40,043 nt of DNA from Variovorax sp. (lineage in GTDB: Bacteria > Pseudomonadota > Gammaproteobacteria > Burkholderiales > Burkholderiaceae_C), in NCBI GenBank assembly GCA_017744285.1, contig JAGIBP010000031.1:1-40043 (forward strand), written 5' to 3'. The position numbers and the translations under genes are program-made. Below are positions 16,378 to 23,429 of the stretch, in pieces; the stretch's first letter is position 1, and each line of letters opens with the position of its first letter. Below the pieces are notes generated by a model that was given only the letters and a program-made list of their open reading frames with translations, was not told the origin of the DNA and did not search any database.

Positions 16378-18071
16378 GAATCCGACCCGGGCGTCCAGCG
16401 CCCGCTTGCGGCCACGATATCGCCCGAGCGCACTTCGAAGCGCAGGCCGCGCGATGCGCCGGTCTCGGGAATCAGGTCGATCGCCAGCACGCTGCCCGGG
16501 CGCACCGGCGCCAGGAACTTGACCGCCGCGAGCGTCGGGTGCGCACCGATGCGCGCCGACAGCGCCGGCACGGTGCGCACGCCTTCGAGCACTTCGGCCA
16601 CCAGCAGCGCGCCGGGCAGCAGCGGCTGCCCCGGAAAGTGGCCGGCGAAGGCCGGGTGGTCCTCGGGCACGTGGCGGGTCAGCCGCACCGAGGTGGTGTC
16701 CGACGCCAGATGCGCCAGCGCGAACTCGCGCAGCGATCGCACGGTGAGCTTGCCCGTGCCCTCGCGCGGGAAGGCATCGACGTGCACCACCCGCCGCGGC
16801 ACGAACACCGCTTCGACGCGCTCGCGCAGCGCCGCGATGATGGCGTGCGCATCGAGCGTCGGCGCCACCACGAAGGCCACCGGCCGCACCACGCCGTCGA
16901 CCACGTCGTCGGGCAGCCAGAACGCGCCGTCGGCCACGCCCGGGATGCTGTTGAGATGGTGGTTGAGGTAGCCGAGCGAACTGCGGCGCCCCGCGACGTG
17001 GATCAGGTCGTTGGCGCGCCCCAGCAGGCGGAAGCGCCGGTCGTCCGCCAGTTCGAGGATGTCGGCCATCGGCGTGGGTTCGGAGACGAAGTCGCCCGCG
17101 AAGACGAAGCGCTCGTTGCCGCCCGCGTCCAGCTCGCGGTGCACACGGATCTCGCCGAAGGTTTGCCAGACTTCGCTCTGCGTGGGCTGCCGGGTCGCGA
17201 CCTGGCCCGTCTCGGTGCTGCCGTAGATCTCGATCAGCTTGCCGCCCGTGGCCTGTTCCGCCTGCGCGGCGAGCTGCGGCGACAGCGGCGCGGTGGCCGA
17301 GAGGATCAGGTCCACCGGCGGCAGTTCGATGCCGGACAAAAGGAGCGTCTTCAGGTGGAACGGCGTGGTCACCAGCGCCCGGGGCCGGGGCACGGAAGCC
17401 AGCGCCTTCGCCACGTCGGCCGGAAAGAACGGCCGCCCGCTGTCGAAGGCCGCGCCGCCGAGCAGCGCCAGCAGGACCGTGGATTCGAGGCCATAGCTGT
17501 GCTGCACCGGCACCGTGGCGACCAGCGTCAGGCCCGAGAGGGAGGGCCGGCCGAGCAGGCTCGACAGCCGCTGGACCGCCGCCGAGATGTTGCCCACGAG
17601 CGTGCCCCAGCGCTTCGCGTGCGGCTGCGGCGCACCGGTCGAACCGGAGGTCAGCAGGCTCACCGCATGCATGCCGCGATCGAATGCGGGCATGGGCGCA
17701 TCGACCACCCGCTCGGCGGGCGTGCGGTCCGCGAAGAGCACGCTGGGCAGGCCGGGCGTCTCGACCTTCGCATCGTCGATGACCGCGAAGGCCGGGTCGC
17801 CGACCTCGTGCAGGCGCGCCAGGGTGTCGGGCCGCGCATCGGGCGGCAGGAAGCTGGTCTCGCCGCGCACCAGCGCTGCCGCGAGCGCGACCGCGAAGGC
17901 ATAGCGGTCGGCGCAGAGGTTCACGACCGGCCCGCCATCCCGCAGCTCGGGCGCGAAGCGCGCCACGTCGGCCAGGAACTCGCGGCCGCTCACGGGCACG
18001 CCGCCGCGCCAGGCCAGGGGTTGATCGAGATCGCGCTCGGCGATCAGCGGCAGAAGGGATGGGGTTGTCAC
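16374..18071 (-). CDS. Acyl-AMP ligase fused to a C-terminal hotdog dehydratase domain
   Basis: This two-domain protein has about 565 residues. The first 450 form an ANL-type adenylating enzyme: TSGSTGAP (about 141-148), YGSTETG (about 283-289), GRANDLIHVAGR (about 351-362) and the C-terminal lysine in REGTGK (about 441). From about residue 465 a FabA/FabZ-like hotdog domain follows, with HPAFAGHFPGQPLLPGALL including the HFPGxPxxPG motif. In other aryl polyene clusters the ligase that loads an aromatic acid on ACP and a dehydratase are separate; here they are one chain. The start is uncertain: the GTG at 18071 fits homologous starts (VTTPSLLPL), while an ATG at 18104 would overlap the upstream gene by 20 bases. 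The stop is coupled to the acyltransferase (ATGA). Confidence 0.88.
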   Translation of the reverse strand: MTTPSLLPLIAERDLDQPLAWRGGVPVSGREFLADVARFAPELRDGGPVVNLCADRYAFAVALAAALVRGETSFLPPDARPDTLARLHEVGDPAFAVIDDAKVETPGLPSVLFADRTPAERVVDAPMPAFDRGMHAVSLLTSGSTGAPQPHAKRWGTLVGNISAAVQRLSSLLGRPSLSGLTLVATVPVQHSYGLESTVLLALLGGAAFDSGRPFFPADVAKALASVPRPRALVTTPFHLKTLLLSGIELPPVDLILSATAPLSPQLAAQAEQATGGKLIEIYGSTETGQVATRQPTQSEVWQTFGEIRVHRELDAGGNERFVFAGDFVSEPTPMADILELADDRRFRLLGRANDLIHVAGRRSSLGYLNHHLNSIPGVADGAFWLPDDVVDGVVRPVAFVVAPTLDAHAIIAALRERVEAVFVPRRVVHVDAFPREGTGKLTVRSLREFALAHLASDTTSVRLTRHVPEDHPAFAGHFPGQPLLPGALLVAEVLEGVRTVPALSARIGAHPTLAAVKFLAPVRPGSVLAIDLIPETGASRGLRFEVRSGDIVAASGRWTPGSDS

Positions 18072-18084
18072 CGCAGTGTCCGGT

Positions 18085-18723
18085 TCAACGCCGGGCGGTG
18101 CCACTCGCCGGCGTTCTGTAGTAGGCGCGCACCGCGTCCACGAGACGGGTGCGCTCGAATTCGGGATGGAGCCGGTAGCGCAGCAGGTATTCGCCCACGA
18201 ACAGCGCCGTGATCAGCAGCGGCGTGAGCAGGTTCGCCAGCACCGACCAGGCCGCGAACGGCAGGGTCAGGTAGACCACCACCGAGGCCACGGCCATCGA
18301 GGCGAAATACAGCGCCCACACCGCCGTGACTTGCGCCGTGTAGGCCACCATCCCAGGCGACAGCGGATGCACGCGCTCGGCGAAGCGCCCGATGAGCGAC
18401 AGCCTGCCGCGCCTGAGCGAGCCGGCGAACCAGCCGCACAGCAGGGCATTGATGGCCACGTGCTGGAACATGTAGAGCCGGTTGGTGTCGCCGGCATCGC
18501 CGTGCAGGACCAGCGCCAGCAGCGCCACGCCGCCGAGCGCGGTCAGGGCCAGCCCCCATTTGCCGAAGCGGCTGCCCGCCAGGCCCATGGCCGTCAGCCA
18601 CAGCGGACCGAGCAGCGCCACGAGCGCCCACGCCTCGGCCGCGTGGTAGAGCATCATCCAGTGCGAAACGCAGGCATAGGCCACCCCCGCCAGCAGCAGG
18701 AGCGCCAAGCGCCATCGGGACAT
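18085..18723 (-). CDS. COG4648-type integral membrane protein of polyene clusters
   Basis: This 212-residue inner-membrane protein has about six hydrophobic segments and little soluble sequence. It begins MSRWRLALLLLAGVAYACVSH and contains the conserved LYMFQHVAINALLCGWFAGSL and LSPGMVAYTAQVTAVW stretches. It resembles the COG4648 proteins that recur in aryl polyene clusters next to an ACP and AMP-ligase. Their function is not known to me; an accessory role in assembling the synthase at the membrane is a guess. It follows the ACP gene by three bases and lies 13 bases upstream of the GTG proposed for the ligase, so the three are cotranscribed. Confidence 0.82.
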   Translation of the reverse strand: MSRWRLALLLLAGVAYACVSHWMMLYHAAEAWALVALLGPLWLTAMGLAGSRFGKWGLALTALGGVALLALVLHGDAGDTNRLYMFQHVAINALLCGWFAGSLRRGRLSLIGRFAERVHPLSPGMVAYTAQVTAVWALYFASMAVASVVVYLTLPFAAWSVLANLLTPLLITALFVGEYLLRYRLHPEFERTRLVDAVRAYYRTPASGTARR

Positions 18724-18726
18724 GGA

Positions 18727-19038
18727 TCAGGAAGCGCCGCGGTGCTGCGCCACGTGCGCCGCAAGGCTGCGCAGCGACGAGAAGATCTGCTGGTTGCGCT
18801 CGTCGTCCGAGCGCAGCTGGAAGCCGTACTTGCGGGACACCTCCAGCGCGACTTCGAGGATGTCGATCGAATCGAGACCGAGGCCTTCGCCGTAGAGCGG
18901 CGCGGTGGGGGCGATGTCAGCAGGGGCGACTTCCAGGTTGAGCGATTCGACCAGAAGCACGGCCAATTCATTCTCGAGGGGTGACTGTTCGGAAGCGTCG
19001 CCAGCGGCGGGAATGGAGGATTGGGCGTTCAAGGACAA
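18727..19038 (-). CDS. Acyl carrier protein, first gene of the polyene operon
   Basis: This acyl carrier protein of 103 residues has the phosphopantetheine site in GLGLDSIDILE (S57), inside a four-helix domain covering about residues 22-98. The ACP would hold the starter and the growing polyene. No canonical ATG has a ribosome binding site: the ATG at 19074 sits almost at the expected transcription start. A TTG at 19038 has GGAGATCC just upstream and gives the N-terminus MSLNAQSS, so the TTG is preferred. It heads the minus-strand operon that runs to the GST gene and is divergent from the HerA-like gene. Similar clusters usually carry a second ACP, which is not seen in this window. Confidence 0.88.
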   Translation of the reverse strand: MSLNAQSSIPAAGDASEQSPLENELAVLLVESLNLEVAPADIAPTAPLYGEGLGLDSIDILEVALEVSRKYGFQLRSDDERNQQIFSSLRSLAAHVAQHRGAS

Positions 19039-19057
19039 GAAGGATCTCCGAAAGAGT

Positions 19058-19075
19058 GCACAACAATCGCACAAC
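19058..19075. repeat. Direct repeat GCACAAC-N4-GCACAAC at the ACP operon promoter
   Basis: Two perfect copies of the heptamer GCACAAC start at 19058 and 19069, eleven bases apart, about one helical turn. On the minus strand they read GTTGTGC-N4-GTTGTGC. They lie at and just after the presumed transcription start of the ACP operon and within the gap shared with the divergent HerA-like gene. Tandem half-sites at one-turn spacing are a common layout for response regulators. The regulator is unknown. Confidence 0.45.
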
Positions 19076-19081
19076 TTTGGA

Positions 19082-19087
19082 ATTATA
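19082..19087 (-). promoter_or_regulatory. Probable -10 element of the ACP/polyene operon
   Basis: On the minus strand this reads TATAAT, a perfect -10 hexamer and rare in such GC-rich DNA. Transcription would start near 19075, leaving a leader of about 37 bases to the TTG start at 19038. No good -35 is present at 17 bases (CCAGTC), which suggests dependence on an activator, possibly acting through the neighbouring direct repeats. Confidence 0.5.
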
Positions 19088-19138
19088 GGGAGGCCGCTTC
19101 GCTAGACTGGCTGCCCTGCCAACGACCGGAACGACCCC

Positions 19139-20656
19139 ATGGCCGCCCCCCTCCTGATCGCCCGCCACGACACCCTCGAATGCCAGCTCCTGCCGGGCCT
19201 GACGAACCGCCACGGACTCATCACCGGCGCGACCGGCACCGGCAAGACCGTCACGCTGCAGACCATCGCCGAGAAGCTGTCGGGCATCGGCGTGCCCGTG
19301 TTCATGGCCGACGTGAAGGGCGACCTCACCGGCATCAGCCAGAAGGGCAGCATCGGCGAGAAGATGGCCGCTTCCCTCAAGGAGCGCGGTATCGAGCCGC
19401 CGGACGCCCTCGCCTGCCCCGTCACGCTGTGGGACGTGTTCGGCGAACAGGGGCATCCGGTGCGCGCCACGATCTCCGACATGGGCCCGCTGCTGCTGGG
19501 CCGCATGCTCGACCTCAACGAGACGCAGTCGGGCGTGCTCAACCTGGTGTTCAAGATCGCCGACGACAACGGCCTCCTGCTGCTCGACCTCAAGGACCTG
19601 CGCGCCATGCTCCAGTACGTGGGCGAGAACGCGGGCCAGTTCACGACCCAGTACGGCAACATCAGCGCCGCCAGCATCGGCGCGATCCAGCGCGGGCTGC
19701 TCGCCATCGAAAGCCAGGGTGGCGACAAGTTCTTCGGCGAGCCGATGCTCAACATCGCCGATTTCATGCAGACCGAGGGCGGCAAGGGCGTCGTGAACAT
19801 CCTCGCGGCCGACAAGCTGATGAACTCGCCGCGCCTGTATGCGACCTTCCTGCTGTGGATGCTGTCGGAATTGTTCGAGCAGCTCCCCGAGATCGGCGAC
19901 CCCGAGCAGCCCAAGCTGGTGTTCTTCTTCGACGAGGCCCACCTGCTTTTCAACGAGGCGCCCAAGGCGCTGGTCGAGCGCATCGAGCTCGTGGTGCGGC
20001 TGGTGCGGTCCAAGGGCGTGGGCGTCTTCTTCGTCACGCAGAACCCGCTCGACATCCCCGATTCGGTGCTGGCCCAGCTCGGCAACCGGGTGCAGCACGC
20101 GCTGCGGGCCTTCACGCCGCGCGACCAGAAGGCGGTCAAGGCGACCGCGGCCACGATGCGGCAGAAGCCCGGCCTGGACATCGAGGCCGCCATCACCGAA
20201 CTCGCGGTCGGCGAGGCACTGGTGAGCTTCCTCGACGAGAAGGGCCGCCCTTCGGTCACCGAGCGCGTCTACGTGCTGCCGCCGGGCAGCCAGATCGGAC
20301 CGATCACGCCCGCCCAGCGCCAGTCGCTGATGGCGAACTCGCTGGTCGCGGGCGTGTACGAAAAGGCCGTCGACCGCGAATCCGCCTATGAAAAGCTCAA
20401 GGGCCGCGCCGCCAGCGCGCCCGATGCACCGCCCGCCTCGGGCGGGAAGCCGGGCGACGCGGCGGCGCAAGGCAACGGCGGGTTGATGGGCAGCCTGAAC
20501 GACATCCTCTTCGGCTCGACCGGGCCGCGCGGCGGCAAGCACGACGGCCTCGCGCAGACCATGGCCAAGTCGGCCGTGCGGACCATGGGCACCACCATGG
20601 GTCGCGAGATCCTGCGCGGCGTGCTCGGCGGCATCTTCGGCTCGAAGAAGCGCTGA
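19139..20656 (+). CDS. HerA-like ATPase, DUF853 (YjgR) family
   Basis: This is a 505-residue P-loop ATPase of the HerA/VirB4-like superfamily, DUF853 branch. Walker A is GATGTGKT at residues 30-37. Walker B is the [12 protein letters not shown] stretch near residue 265, followed by [15 protein letters not shown] and a conserved arginine-containing region ([11 protein letters not shown]). The C-terminal 100 residues are glycine- and alanine-rich, and the protein ends GGIFGSKKR. HerA proteins pump DNA or act as helicases, but the cellular job of the YjgR type is not established. The ATG at 19139 begins a typical [11 protein letters not shown] start. It shares its 100-base upstream gap with the divergent ACP operon and appears functionally unrelated to it. 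Confidence 0.93.
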   Translation: MAAPLLIARHDTLECQLLPGLTNRHGLITGATGTGKTVTLQTIAEKLSGIGVPVFMADVKGDLTGISQKGSIGEKMAASLKERGIEPPDALACPVTLWDVFGEQGHPVRATISDMGPLLLGRMLDLNETQSGVLNLVFKIADDNGLLLLDLKDLRAMLQYVGENAGQFTTQYGNISAASIGAIQRGLLAIESQGGDKFFGEPMLNIADFMQTEGGKGVVNILAADKLMNSPRLYATFLLWMLSELFEQLPEIGDPEQPKLVFFFDEAHLLFNEAPKALVERIELVVRLVRSKGVGVFFVTQNPLDIPDSVLAQLGNRVQHALRAFTPRDQKAVKATAATMRQKPGLDIEAAITELAVGEALVSFLDEKGRPSVTERVYVLPPGSQIGPITPAQRQSLMANSLVAGVYEKAVDRESAYEKLKGRAASAPDAPPASGGKPGDAAAQGNGGLMGSLNDILFGSTGPRGGKHDGLAQTMAKSAVRTMGTTMGREILRGVLGGIFGSKKR

Positions 20657-20668
20657 CCGCGCGGCCGC

Positions 20669-21313
20669 TCACCAGCGCAGCAACCTCGCTCCGACGAGGG
20701 CCCCGAGCGCGGCGGGCAGCGAGATGCCCAGCACGTACCAGATGGCAAGGAATGGGGCCTCGAATTCCTGGCAATGGAGCGCGTAGATCGCGGCCCCCAC
20801 CGCGCCGGCCAACGCGCCGGCCGCCGCGCCCGCATGCGCGGGCCGCGTGGGCGCCAGCCCCTTGAGCGCGATCATCGCGCAGGCGAACACCGGCAGCGCG
20901 ACCAGCGCGATGTTCGCCGTGCAGGTGCGCCAGGTCTGCCCCATGAGCAGCGCAGGACGCGACCCGGCGGGTGCCGAGGCCAGCACGATCGCGGCGAGCA
21001 GCCAGATGAAGAGGACCGGAACGACCAGCAGGGCCAGCCCGCCGCCCCCGACCCGCGCTCCGGGCCGCGCCAGGCGCTCGACCGCCAGGTACGCGCCGGC
21101 CGCGATGCACAGCGGCACCAGGAGCCGCACCCAGAACATCGGCCAGCCCATCACCTGCATCAGGTCGCGCCGCGCGCCGAAGACCAGTTGCATCACCACC
21201 AGCCCCAGCAACACGCCCGCCAGGAGCGCGGCCGCCCACTGCCGGCGGGCGGCATGCCGGCGCACCGGCGCGGCGTTGGCGGCCAGCATCGCGACGAGTT
21301 CGTCCGTCTTCAT
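20669..21313 (-). CDS. NrsF family (DUF1109) anti-sigma factor, membrane protein
   Basis: This is a 214-residue inner-membrane protein with six predicted helices after a short cytoplasmic N-terminus ([17 protein letters not shown]), the usual layout of DUF1109/NrsF anti-sigma factors. Cysteines at 131 (WRTCTANIA) and 181 ([11 protein letters not shown]) match, as far as I recall, the conserved pair by which Caulobacter NrsF senses metals such as chromate and cadmium. NrsF holds its ECF sigma factor at the membrane until stress is sensed. The ATG at 21313 overlaps the sigma factor stop by four bases (ATGA), so both are made together. It converges with the HerA-like gene. The signal sensed here is inferred. 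Confidence 0.92.
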   Translation of the reverse strand: MKTDELVAMLAANAAPVRRHAARRQWAAALLAGVLLGLVVMQLVFGARRDLMQVMGWPMFWVRLLVPLCIAAGAYLAVERLARPGARVGGGGLALLVVPVLFIWLLAAIVLASAPAGSRPALLMGQTWRTCTANIALVALPVFACAMIALKGLAPTRPAHAGAAAGALAGAVGAAIYALHCQEFEAPFLAIWYVLGISLPAALGALVGARLLRW

Positions 21314-21900
21314 CGGCGTGCCTCCCGGATCCTCGACGCGAGCGCCTTCAGGCCGCGATGGATGCCGACCTTGACCGCGGATTCCGACATGCCGGTGAGC
21401 TTCGCGGCCTCGGCCACCGACAGCCCTTCGAGCTTGACGTGCACGATGGGCAGGCGATGCCGGTCCGGCAGGGTCGCGAGCAGTCCGGCGAGGTCACGGC
21501 GCGCCTCGGCGGATTCGGTCGCCGATTCGGCGAAGACGGCCATGTCGTCGTCCAGCGGATCGTGCAGCGCCTCGCGGCCGGACTTGGCGCGCAGCAGGTC
21601 GATCATCTTGTAGCGCGCGATCGCATGCACCCACGCGGTCAGCGGCTGGTCTGTCTGGTAGGTATGGCGCTGGTTGTGCATCGCGAGCAGGCATTCCTGG
21701 ACGAGGTCTTCCACTTCATCGGGCCACCCGAACAGCCGCCTCGCCAGATAGGCGCGAAGGTGCGCGCCGAGCTTCTGCAGGAACGCCCGATAGGCCGCGG
21801 CGTCGCCGTCGAGCCCTCGCACGAAGAGCGCGTGCAGCGCCTTCTCGGCGCCTTCGGCCCCCTCGGGGGCGCTTCTGGGCTGCGGATTCCCTTGAGGCAT
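21310..21900 (-). CDS. ECF-type RNA polymerase sigma factor (SigF-like)
   Basis: This is a 196-residue extracytoplasmic-function sigma factor. Region 2 appears as [25 protein letters not shown] followed by [16 protein letters not shown]. Region 4 is [38 protein letters not shown] with its helix-turn-helix. A Glu/Pro-rich N-terminal extension of about 20 residues precedes region 2. Overlap with the NrsF gene (ATGA) makes a sigma/anti-sigma pair as in Caulobacter SigF-NrsF. The DUF692, DUF2282 and DoxX genes that often belong to such regulons are not next to it, so its targets lie elsewhere. The first ATG at 21900 is taken as start; an internal one could also serve. Confidence 0.93.
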   Translation of the reverse strand: MPQGNPQPRSAPEGAEGAEKALHALFVRGLDGDAAAYRAFLQKLGAHLRAYLARRLFGWPDEVEDLVQECLLAMHNQRHTYQTDQPLTAWVHAIARYKMIDLLRAKSGREALHDPLDDDMAVFAESATESAEARRDLAGLLATLPDRHRLPIVHVKLEGLSVAEAAKLTGMSESAVKVGIHRGLKALASRIREARR

Positions 21901-22018
21901 TCGTGCACTCGGGCGGCCCGGTTACAGGCGCATGCAAAAAAACAAGCGCGGATTGTGCCGCGCGCCAGGGTGACATGCCGGCGCCGCACTGCCTACGACG
22001 AATGGCGTATGCGCCGGC

Positions 22019-22047
22019 TTGCCAGTTGCGGGAGCCCTCGATACATT
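22019..22047 (+). promoter_or_regulatory. Sigma-70-type promoter of the URC operon
   Basis: The -35 element TTGCCA (22019-22024) and the -10 element TACATT (22042-22047) are separated by exactly 17 bases, upstream of the URC1 ATG at 22068. Five of six and four of six bases match the consensus. The start of transcription would be near 22054, so the leader is only about 14 bases and just includes the GAGGG ribosome binding site. Confidence 0.6.
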
Positions 22048-22062
22048 TTGTTTTTTGAGGGC
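22034..22062. promoter_or_regulatory. Inverted repeat GCCCTC-N17-GAGGGC across the URC promoter
   Basis: Perfect six-base arms at 22034-22039 and 22057-22062 flank the -10 element. The right arm contains the ribosome binding site. Because the left arm lies before the predicted transcription start, the repeat would act as a DNA operator rather than an RNA hairpin, unless transcription starts further upstream. Confidence 0.4.
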
Positions 22063-22067
22063 CTGCA

Positions 22068-23411
22068 ATGTCTGTCGACACCGTTCCGACTCCATCCTCT
22101 TCCCTTCCCCCCGCGTCTTCCGAGCCCTCACACGACGCCGCCGCCTCCTCCTCCTCGCCTTCCGGTGCCACGCCGCCGCGCAAGCACATTCGCCTGACCT
22201 CGCACGCGGGCCTGTCGGGCGCGCTGCCGATCCAGTGGGGTGCCGCCACAGCCGCAGAGCGCGGGCCGGTGGTGGGTACCACCACCCGGCGCGCCCACCG
22301 CAACGTGATCGGCACGCACAGCGGCTCCTACAGCGTCTACCGGGCGCTCGCCGTGGCCGCCGGCGCGCTGTCGCCGCATCACAAGGCCGACCTCACCAAC
22401 ACCGCGCCGACCGACGCGATCGGCCCCTATCCGCAATGGAGCGAGCCGGGCCGCATCGTCTCGCTCGACCCGTGGGGCGCGGTGGTCGCCGACGTGTTCG
22501 CCACCGAGCTGGCGGCCGGCTATGACATCCGCCCGACGATCGCCATCACCAAGGCCCACGTCATCCTCCCCGAGGTGATCGAGGCGCTGCAGAAGGGCCG
22601 CCTGAAGGCCGACGGCAAGTTCCTCACGCCCGGCGGCGCCGCGATCGTCACCAAGGCGGCCATCGAGCCCGTGTGGTTCCTGCCCGGCGTCGCCAAGCGC
22701 TTCGGCTGCTCCGAGACCGACCTGCGCCGCGTGCTCTTCGAGGAAACCGGCGGCATGTACCCCGAACTCGTGACGCGCTCGGACCTCGACGTGTTCCTGC
22801 CGCCCATCGGCGGGCAGACGCTCTACATCTTCGGCAACCCGCGCGACCTCGCGAACCCCGAGGTGGAGCTCACCGCGCGCATCCACGACGAATGCAACGG
22901 CTCGGACGTCTTCGGCTCCGACATCTGCACCTGCCGCCCCTACCTCACGCACGCCATCGAGGAATGCATCCAGGGCGCACAGCGCGGCGGCGTCGGGCTG
23001 ATCGCGTATTCGCGCAAGGAAGGCCGCGCGCTCGGCGAGGTGACCAAGTTCCTCGTCTACAACGCGCGCAAGCGCCAGGTGGGCGGCGACACGGCCGACC
23101 AGTATTTCGCGCGCACCGAATGCGTGGCCGGCGTGCAGGACATGCGCTTCCAGGAACTGATGCCCGATGTCTTCCACTGGCTGGGCATCCGAAAGATCCA
23201 CCGGCTGGTGTCGATGAGCAACATGAAGTTCGACGCCATCGTCGGCTCGGGCATCGAGATCGGCGAGCGCATCAACATCCCCGATGAGCTGATTCCGGCC
23301 GACGCGCGCGTCGAAATGGACGCCAAGATGGCAGCCGGCTACTTCACGCCCGGCACCGTGCCGGACGCCGAGGAACTCAAGAAGGCCAAGGGCCGGGGCC
23401 TGGACCAATGA
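22068..23411 (+). CDS. GTP cyclohydrolase II-like protein, URC1 type
   Basis: This 447-residue protein has a RibA-like domain in its second half. It carries zinc-ligand cysteines C276, C287 and C289 (ECNGS and ICTCR) and the catalytic-type RKEGRALG (about 316-323). The first 200 residues are not RibA-like in the usual sense and include a Ser/Pro/Ala-rich tail of about 38 residues. The order here, followed by a DUF1688 protein and uracil phosphoribosyltransferase, matches the URC genes of uracil catabolism described in the yeast Lachancea kluyveri (URC1, URC4, URC6) and also found in bacteria. It is therefore more likely a catabolic enzyme than a riboflavin gene; no DHBP synthase domain or other rib gene is near. 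The ATG at 22068 has a GAGGG ribosome binding site. Confidence 0.9.
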   Translation: MSVDTVPTPSSSLPPASSEPSHDAAASSSSPSGATPPRKHIRLTSHAGLSGALPIQWGAATAAERGPVVGTTTRRAHRNVIGTHSGSYSVYRALAVAAGALSPHHKADLTNTAPTDAIGPYPQWSEPGRIVSLDPWGAVVADVFATELAAGYDIRPTIAITKAHVILPEVIEALQKGRLKADGKFLTPGGAAIVTKAAIEPVWFLPGVAKRFGCSETDLRRVLFEETGGMYPELVTRSDLDVFLPPIGGQTLYIFGNPRDLANPEVELTARIHDECNGSDVFGSDICTCRPYLTHAIEECIQGAQRGGVGLIAYSRKEGRALGEVTKFLVYNARKRQVGGDTADQYFARTECVAGVQDMRFQELMPDVFHWLGIRKIHRLVSMSNMKFDAIVGSGIEIGERINIPDELIPADARVEMDAKMAAGYFTPGTVPDAEELKKAKGRGLDQ

Positions 23412-23429
23412 GCCGCCGGAGGTTGCCGA

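Noticed and set aside
19039..19074. ATG at 19074 as the ACP start
   Set aside because: It lies at or before the predicted transcription start, and its MCDCCALF residues are not ACP-like. The TTG at 19038 has a ribosome binding site.
22068..23411. Riboflavin biosynthesis gene ribA
   Set aside because: Neighbours are uracil catabolism genes, there is a long non-RibA N-terminal part, and no other rib gene is present, so a URC1 call fits better.
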